A DNA stretch of 64,000 bases from Marinobacter sp. LQ44 (GTDB lineage Bacteria > Pseudomonadota > Gammaproteobacteria > Pseudomonadales > Oleiphilaceae): the NCBI RefSeq assembly GCF_001447155.2, contig NZ_CP014754.1, positions 1,612,001 to 1,676,000 on the forward strand, read 5' to 3'. A program made the position numbers and the translations under genes. This document shows positions 58,758 to 64,000 of this stretch, in pieces. Within the stretch, counting starts at the first letter, position 1. Each line of letters begins with the position of its first letter. Under the pieces are notes generated by a model, which saw nothing but the letters and a program-made list of their open reading frames with translations, did no database searches and was not told the DNA's origin.

Positions 58758-59990
58758 TTATACATAGAAATCGAGCTCTTCCTGATGTTTGAGAAGATCC
58801 CGAAGAACATAGGGATCCTCCCCGAAGAAATACACCAAGCCCCAATGAGTACCAAACGCTGTCCTCTTGGTTACGGTTTCCTCCACTGGCGGCGTCAGTT
58901 CATGGGATTCAAAGTAATCGTGGTTTTCGGTCTCTTCCGGGATCTCCAGACGACTGACCACACGACGGCGCGGGTACACCCCAAAACAGCCGGCATAGCC
59001 CTTGGCGTCTACCACCTCTTTCGGGAAGAAAGACTTGATTTCCTCTTCGGTGGTTTTCGGATCAAACGCCAGGATCAGGCCCTGATAGGCATTGAAGCCG
59101 TAAGCACGCTCAAGCAACTCAAACACCTTGAAGCCCGGCGGACGATACGCTACCTCACCGAAATACATGGTGCCGTCGCTGGTGACAAAATACTCGGGAT
59201 GAACAAAGCCGAAATCGATATCAAAGGTTTTGATCAGCTTCTCAATTTCCGAGGTGATCTGTGCCCGGTATTTTTCCAAGTCCGGAGTGGCCGGAACGAA
59301 GACGGAATAACCGAGGGTGACGTATTCGGAAATATTGAGGAAACAGATCTTGCCATTATGGATCCAGGCCTCCACCGCAAACTCCCAGCCGTCCAGGTGG
59401 GATTCCATTAACACCGGAAATTCTTCATCAGGAATCGTGTCCACTTCATCCGGTGTGCGGATAACCCGATGGCCCAGGCAGCCGGCCTTGTCGAAGGCCT
59501 TGAGGTGGATCGGGTCGTTGGGATCGCCGTCCAGTTTCAGAAGGGTCTGGTTGACTCGTTTCAGGAAACGGACCACATCCTCCCGATCGTGGGCCTCCTC
59601 AAAGATACCAACACGAATGCCACCAAGCTGGGCCCGACGTTTCATCAGGGCCTTGTCGCGCAGCAGCATGGCCTGCCCGAAGAGCCGAGGATTCGCCATC
59701 AATACCGAGTTGATAGCACCGGCCCATTCTACCGTTTCCTCAAACAGGGGGATGGCAACATCCACCCCCATGTCTTTGAGCGTCTGGGCGATCTCAAACG
59801 AGCGATCGTTGAGGCGTTCGAAGTTCCAGGGGACATACGGAATATTGTGTTCCGTGCAATAGGCTTCTGCCCAATCCGGCGCCACCACCACGTAGCGGCG
59901 ATCGAATTTGTCGGCCGCTTCCACAGCATTCAGGCTCCAGCCAAGCAAGGCAACGTACCCTTTGTCGGGATTGTAGTTCTGTTCAGTCAC
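58758..59990 (-). CDS. ATP-grasp superfamily ligase
   Basis: Predicted to activate a carboxylate with ATP and join it to an amine or thiol. The 410 residues have a preATP-grasp N-terminal part, a lysine-containing strand LMESHLDGWEFAVEAWI, and the Mg site GEVAYRPPG, comparable to the ExNxRPGG of biotin carboxylase-type enzymes. GTG 59990 has GAGGAG seven bases upstream. It is the first gene of a four-gene minus-strand run and has its own leader. The substrate is unknown; neighbours do not identify a pathway. Confidence 0.8.
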   Translation of the reverse strand: MTEQNYNPDKGYVALLGWSLNAVEAADKFDRRYVVVAPDWAEAYCTEHNIPYVPWNFERLNDRSFEIAQTLKDMGVDVAIPLFEETVEWAGAINSVLMANPRLFGQAMLLRDKALMKRRAQLGGIRVGIFEEAHDREDVVRFLKRVNQTLLKLDGDPNDPIHLKAFDKAGCLGHRVIRTPDEVDTIPDEEFPVLMESHLDGWEFAVEAWIHNGKICFLNISEYVTLGYSVFVPATPDLEKYRAQITSEIEKLIKTFDIDFGFVHPEYFVTSDGTMYFGEVAYRPPGFKVFELLERAYGFNAYQGLILAFDPKTTEEEIKSFFPKEVVDAKGYAGCFGVYPRRRVVSRLEIPEETENHDYFESHELTPPVEETVTKRTAFGTHWGLVYFFGEDPYVLRDLLKHQEELDFYV

Positions 59991-60075
59991 AGCGCTTCTC
60001 CTCGTCAGGGTTGTCCTTCTACACTGAACCGATTGACTGCAAACTGCAACTTTTTGGACCCTTGCTGCCTGAACG

Positions 60076-60108
60076 AAAAACGGGCACTGGCTTATCGCAC
60101 AGTGCCCG
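60076..60108 (-). terminator. mqo terminator
   Basis: On the minus strand CGGGCACTG, ten-base loop, CAGTGCCCG then five T, about 35 bases past the mqo stop. It isolates mqo from the downstream ATP-grasp operon on the same strand. Confidence 0.9.
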
Positions 60109-60142
60109 CAGAGCCACGAACCAATTTAGCAGAAGTGCCGGC

Positions 60143-61624
60143 TCAGCCCAGTTTCAGGGTAGACAGGGTTCGCTCCCGTACCCGATTGAGCAGTTGCTCG
60201 TCGTTCACCAGAGATTGTCCGTAGGAGGGGACCAGTTCCTTCATTCGTTCCAGCCACTGCTGCGACTTCATGTTCTCCGGGAAACACCGCTCAAGTACAT
60301 TCAGCATGGCGTTGGCCGCTGTTGATGCACCAGGGGAAGCACCCAGCAGTGCCGCCAGCGTGCCATCTTTGGCAGCCACAATCTCAGTACCGAACTCAAG
60401 CTTGCCTCCGCCTTCCGGGGTTTGCTTGATGATTTGCACCCGCTGGCCCGCCATCTGCAGCCGCCAGTCTTCTTCGCGGGCATCCGGGAAGAAGTTACGC
60501 AGCGACTCTACCCGGTCGGTGTGAGACTGGAACACTTCACCAATCAGATAACGGGTCAGATCCATGTTGCTCTTGCTGACCGACAGCATTGGCCGCAGGT
60601 TAGTGGCGCGCACAGAACCGAACAGGTCAAACACCGAGCCCTGCTTCAGGAAACGGGTGGTAAAGCCTGCAAAGGGCCCGAACAGCAGTGCCGGCTCGCC
60701 GTTAATGATTCGGGTGTCCAGATGTGGCACCGACATAGGCGGTGCACCGATCGGCGCCTTGCCGTATACCTTGGAGTTGTGCGCTTGCACGATATCCGGC
60801 TTCTGGCACACCAGCCACTGACCACTCACCGGGAAGCCGCCGTAACCGCGCGCTTCATCAATGCCGGATTTTTGTAACAGCGGCAGGGCACCGCCACCGG
60901 CCCCCAGGAACACGAAACCGGCCTCCAGCTTGGTCAGCTCACCGGTTTTCTGGTTCTTCACCCGCAGCTTCCAGCGGCCATTGTCCCGCTGGTCGATGTA
61001 ATGCACCGGGCTGCTGAGCATCAACTCAAAGTTGGGCTGGGTTTCCAGCCACGCGACCATGCTACGGGTCAGGGAACCGAAATCCACATCAGAGCCATGC
61101 TTGATGCGGGTTGCAGCCACACGTTGCATCGGGTCGCGATGTTTGACCACCAGCGGCATCCACTCGGCCAGGTCGTTCGGGCTCTCGGTGTATTCCATCT
61201 CCCGGAACAGGTGATGGGCTTTCAGGCGCTCGAACCGGCGCTTGAGGAAAGCGACGTCTTTCTCACCCCAGACAAAGCTCTGGTGTGGCGTGCGGTTAAT
61301 AAACGTAGAAGGCTCTGGCAGAATGCCCTGCTCTACCAGGTACGACCAGAACTGCAGCGACACCTCAAACTGCGCATTGATTTGCAGAGCTCTGGCAATT
61401 TCAACGTCGCCATCGTCGGTTTCGGGGGTGTAGTTGAGTTCACAGTAGCCGGCGTGGCCGGTACCTGCGTTATTCCATCCGTCTGTGCTTTCATGGGCAA
61501 CGTGGTCTAAACGCTCCACCATGACGATATCCAGTGACGGGTCCAGCTGCCTGAGCATCATGCCGAGGGTTGCGCTCATGACGCCCCCACCGACCAGCAC
61601 TACGTCTGCCTGTCTAACGGCCAT
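60143..61624 (-). CDS. mqo: Malate:quinone oxidoreductase
   Basis: FAD-dependent, membrane-associated oxidation of malate to oxaloacetate, passing electrons to quinone. It has 493 residues with dinucleotide loop VGGGVMSATLG and the family sequence STDGWNNAGTGHAGYCELNYTPE. ATG 61624 has AGGG nine bases upstream. Single gene, with its own terminator. Confidence 0.95.
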   Translation of the reverse strand: MAVRQADVVLVGGGVMSATLGMMLRQLDPSLDIVMVERLDHVAHESTDGWNNAGTGHAGYCELNYTPETDDGDVEIARALQINAQFEVSLQFWSYLVEQGILPEPSTFINRTPHQSFVWGEKDVAFLKRRFERLKAHHLFREMEYTESPNDLAEWMPLVVKHRDPMQRVAATRIKHGSDVDFGSLTRSMVAWLETQPNFELMLSSPVHYIDQRDNGRWKLRVKNQKTGELTKLEAGFVFLGAGGGALPLLQKSGIDEARGYGGFPVSGQWLVCQKPDIVQAHNSKVYGKAPIGAPPMSVPHLDTRIINGEPALLFGPFAGFTTRFLKQGSVFDLFGSVRATNLRPMLSVSKSNMDLTRYLIGEVFQSHTDRVESLRNFFPDAREEDWRLQMAGQRVQIIKQTPEGGGKLEFGTEIVAAKDGTLAALLGASPGASTAANAMLNVLERCFPENMKSQQWLERMKELVPSYGQSLVNDEQLLNRVRERTLSTLKLG

Positions 61625-62028
61625 TGGTTTTCACCCTAGCTAGTGTTGAGCCTGTTGCCACTCCACGATCAGCGAAAGCGGCCTGTCGGAAGCCAGCGGG
61701 GCGCGAGGTAGACGGCGCTGCTGTGTGCCTCCGGTCTGAAATTGGGCGCATTATCCCGATTTTTGCCGGAATAATAAATTGCGATTGTCAATCGATGTGT
61801 GTCGGACTAACTATTATGGTTTGCCACGATTTTCGCGCGTTTTGTTAACAATATCAGCGCCACTTTAGTCTGATACCCTTTTCCTGATAGTGCGGATCAG
61901 TGCCGGAATCAAAAAGTTCGTCTCCGTCGGGGCTGACTTGAAACCTTGACTTGAGGTATCTTGTGCGCCACCTACTCCGCCGGCCGCCCAGTGCGGAGTT
62001 ACACCACATTCTGATTGAGGTCTGTTCT
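61625..62028. other. Divergent spacer between mqo and the antiporter gene
   Basis: No gene is supported here. The minus-strand leader of mqo has a perfect TTGACA but no clear -10. In the leader of the antiporter gene ACTCCGC (61974-61980) and GCGGAGT (61993-61999) form a 7-bp stem. Short minus-strand frames over the antiporter start are composition artefacts. Confidence 0.5.
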
Positions 62029-63015
62029 ATGTTGATTGCAATCGGTGCCATTCTTGCCGGTCTTGTCTTGCTGGTCTGGAGCGCTGACAAATTTGTTGAG
62101 GGCGCGGCAGCCACCGCCAAGCATCTGGGCATGCCGTCACTGCTGATTGGCATGGTGATTATCGGCTTCGGCACCTCGGCACCGGAGCTGGCAGTATCCG
62201 CCATGGCTGCCGCAGATGGCAATCCCGGGCTGGCACTGGGCAACGGCTACGGCTCCAACATTACCAATATTGCCCTGATCGTCGGTCTGACAGCACTCAT
62301 TGCCCCCATCGCCATGCACTCCCAGGTTATTCGCAAGGAGCTGCCGCTTCTGGTGGTGTTAACCCTGATCGCCGGGGCGCAATTAATTGATGGTGAATTA
62401 ACAAGATTGGATGGCTGGGTGTTGCTGGGAGTCTTCGCCGCCGTGATGGGATGGTCGATTTATCAGGGCATCAAAAACAAAGACGACCCGCTGGGCAGCG
62501 CGGCCGATGCCGAACTCATCGAACACCCAATGCCCATGAAAAGTGCCGTGATCTGGCTAATTATCGGTTTAATTCTTTTGATTGTCAGCTCCCGCCTGCT
62601 GGTCTGGGGTGCGGTCACCATTGCCCAGAGCCTTGGCGTTAGTGACCTGATTATCGGCTTGACCATCGTGGCTATCGGCACGTCGCTACCGGAACTGGCC
62701 TCGGCCATTGCCGCCGTTCGCAAAAACGAGCATGACCTGATTCTGGGCAACATCCTTGGCTCGGGTATTTTCAACACCCTGGCCGTGGTTGGCCTGGCTG
62801 CTGCGATTCAGCCGTTGTCTGTGGGTCCGGAAGTGTTGTATCGGGACTGGACCCTGATGCTTGCGCTGACTGTTGGCTTGCTGCTAATGGGCTTCGGCCT
62901 GACCGGCTGGCGCAAGCTGGTCTCGAGAGTGGATGGCGCGTTGCTGGTCACAGTGTATCTCGCTTACACCGGCTACCTTTTCTACACCGTCGTTGCCGCC
63001 AGCACGGGCGGTTAA
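62029..63015 (+). CDS. Ca2+/Na+ antiporter family (CaCA, YrbG-like) protein
   Basis: Cation/H+ or Na+/Ca2+ exchanger with ten or so spans. The 328 residues contain the two inverted alpha repeats GFGTSAPELAVSA (46-58) and AIGTSLPELASA, the ion-binding signature of the family. ATG 62029 has GAGG nine bases upstream; an in-frame extension to 61951 has no such site. Confidence 0.92.
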   Translation: MLIAIGAILAGLVLLVWSADKFVEGAAATAKHLGMPSLLIGMVIIGFGTSAPELAVSAMAAADGNPGLALGNGYGSNITNIALIVGLTALIAPIAMHSQVIRKELPLLVVLTLIAGAQLIDGELTRLDGWVLLGVFAAVMGWSIYQGIKNKDDPLGSAADAELIEHPMPMKSAVIWLIIGLILLIVSSRLLVWGAVTIAQSLGVSDLIIGLTIVAIGTSLPELASAIAAVRKNEHDLILGNILGSGIFNTLAVVGLAAAIQPLSVGPEVLYRDWTLMLALTVGLLLMGFGLTGWRKLVSRVDGALLVTVYLAYTGYLFYTVVAASTGG

Positions 63016-63032
63016 TCGGCAGAGAGCCCCCT

Positions 63033-63797
63033 CTATTCAGGCTCTCCGTCACCCAGCAGTTGTTCAAGGCTCTGGCGCACCTCCGCCATAATCTGCGCCA
63101 GGTCTTCCTTGCTTTTACCCGCCGTATCAATCGGCGAGCCAACCCGGACATCGACCGGCTGGCCGAGATTGATCTGAACGCTCCGGGCCGGCAAAACCTG
63201 GTGAATGCCACGAATGGCCACCGGTACAATGACCGCCTCGGTATCCAGTGCCAGGTGAAAACAGCCTTTCTTGAACGGCAACAGTGTGCCATCGGAGGAG
63301 CGGGTGCCCTCTGGAGCCGCCCAGAGCACAATACCGTTTTCCATCATCTGCTTTGCCCGCTCCAGGTCCCGGACGGCGCGGATACGATTAGACCGGTCGA
63401 TCGAGGGAAACTCTGCTGCCGCCATCGCCTGCCCCAGCAGGGGAATCCGGAACAGTTCCTTTTTGGCAAGCATCCGGATGGAGCCAGGCAAAGACACAAA
63501 ACTCACCGGAATATCATAGTGGCTGGCATGGGTACTCATAATGATGTAGCGACGCCCGTCATTGAAGTCCGGAACCTCGCCCCGCACCGTCAGGCTTGCC
63601 CGAACCAGCTTCAGCAGCGCGGCAGACCACTCCCGGCAGTATTTGTCGACAATCGGCCGATTCAAACGACCAAACAACGCCCTCAGTAGCACCAGCAAGG
63701 AGTAGATGGCGGTAAGCCCGACCGAGCCCAATACAACAGCGGCTCGTCTTAGCAGCGTCGCAGACTCCGTCAGGGGGCTCAAGTTCAATCGTTTCAT
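63033..63797 (-). CDS. 1-acyl-sn-glycerol-3-phosphate acyltransferase family protein
   Basis: PlsC-type enzyme that acylates lysophosphatidate or a similar lysolipid at the membrane. The 254 residues have a hydrophobic N-terminus, HxxxxD as His90-Asp95 (HASHYD) and the phosphate motif PEGTRS. ATG 63797 has AAGGA seven bases upstream. It may be the housekeeping PlsC or a specialised paralogue. Confidence 0.88.
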   Translation of the reverse strand: MKRLNLSPLTESATLLRRAAVVLGSVGLTAIYSLLVLLRALFGRLNRPIVDKYCREWSAALLKLVRASLTVRGEVPDFNDGRRYIIMSTHASHYDIPVSFVSLPGSIRMLAKKELFRIPLLGQAMAAAEFPSIDRSNRIRAVRDLERAKQMMENGIVLWAAPEGTRSSDGTLLPFKKGCFHLALDTEAVIVPVAIRGIHQVLPARSVQINLGQPVDVRVGSPIDTAGKSKEDLAQIMAEVRQSLEQLLGDGEPE

Positions 63798-63895
63798 GCA
63801 CACATCCTTCCGCTATGAGCCGGGCCACGATGGGACCGATGTAACTGGACCGAATTATAGCGGTTCGACCGCCCTCTGAATAACGGCCAAACGTA

Positions 63896-63924
63896 TTGCT
63901 CAACTCTTGACCATAGACTATAAG
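63896..63924 (+). promoter_or_regulatory. Candidate promoter of the gene starting at 63994
   Basis: TTGCTC (63896-63901), 17 bases, TATAAG (63919-63924), about 70 bases before the ATG at 63994. Confidence 0.45.
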
Positions 63925-63993
63925 TAATAAAGTTATAACCTGCCCATACGGGCAGTACACCGTCCAACGACAATCCCAACAAGGAGACGGAAC

Positions 63994-64000
63994 ATGAAAC
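63994..64000 (+). CDS. Start of a further gene (3' partial)
   Basis: ATGAAAC follows AAGGAG at an ideal distance, so a plus-strand gene very likely begins here. Only two codons (Met-Lys) are visible, so nothing can be said about its function. Confidence 0.55.

Noticed and set aside
61854..62243. 129-codon minus-strand frame over the antiporter start
   Set aside because: It overlaps the conserved GFGTSAPE coding region and has no ribosome binding site or recognisable domain.

Overview
The window looks like part of a Marinobacter-type marine gammaproteobacterial chromosome. This rests on three things seen here: the order of the housekeeping genes, a wax-ester-synthase-type acyltransferase beside ssrA, and overall high-GC coding with AGGAG-type ribosome binding sites. 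No species assignment is possible from sequence reading alone. Apart from tRNA-Leu(GAG) and tmRNA no RNA gene was found, and there is no CRISPR array, prophage or intact insertion sequence.

Layout. 1-2.5 kb: modABC molybdate transporter (modA cut by the window edge). 2.5-6 kb: a thioredoxin/TPR co-chaperone (CnoX/YbbN type) divergent from a Lon-family protease, then a cluster of palindromic repeats. 6.2-12.9 kb: a MarR regulator with a perfect 9-1-9 operator palindrome, a membrane-anchored TPR protein, and livKHMGF for branched-chain amino acid uptake with a hairpin between livK and livH. 12.9-18.6 kb: an accessory envelope region, AT-rich in its first 3 kb, with a PEGA lipoprotein, an unknown small protein, two DUF4105-type proteins, a DUF3015-type protein and a lipoprotein alpha/beta hydrolase. 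18.8-33.4 kb (minus strand): the classic ftsH-folP-glmM-tpiA-secG-tRNA-Leu-rimP-nusA-infB-rbfA-truB-rpsO-pnp superoperon. 33.8-44.4 kb: yhbY (plus), then greA, carB, carA, dapB, dnaJ, dnaK and grpE (minus), with a clear sigma-32 promoter before grpE. 44.6-50.3 kb: recN with two LexA boxes, fur, bamE, rnfH, ratA, an SLC6-type transporter and smpB. 50.4-54.1 kb: wax-ester-synthase-type acyltransferase, ssrA, exoD-like gene and cheV. 54.1-60 kb (minus strand): an unusual closely spaced run of GTG-start ATP-grasp ligase, TTG-start 674-residue protein with a papain-like Cys/His/Asn arrangement, acetolactate-synthase-like ThDP enzyme, and coiled-coil lipoprotein. 60-64 kb: mqo, a Ca2+/Na+ antiporter-family protein, a lysophosphatidate acyltransferase-like protein and the first bases of another gene.

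The main candidates for something undescribed are (a) the ATP-grasp/Cys-hydrolase-like/ThDP/lipoprotein gene set at 54-60 kb; (b) a repeat family with two copies (18.6 and 39.5 kb), each a 27-28 bp inverted repeat whose stem sequences differ but stay complementary around a conserved core; and (c) the duplicated DUF4105 locus with its DUF3015 partner. The usual rlmE gene is absent between yhbY and ftsH.

Functional assignments come from recognising family motifs by eye; no database search was run. Start codons were chosen by ribosome binding site and family N-terminus, which puts several genes (carA, rimP, truB, pnp, the 674-residue protein, the ATP-grasp gene, the marR-type gene) on TTG or GTG.
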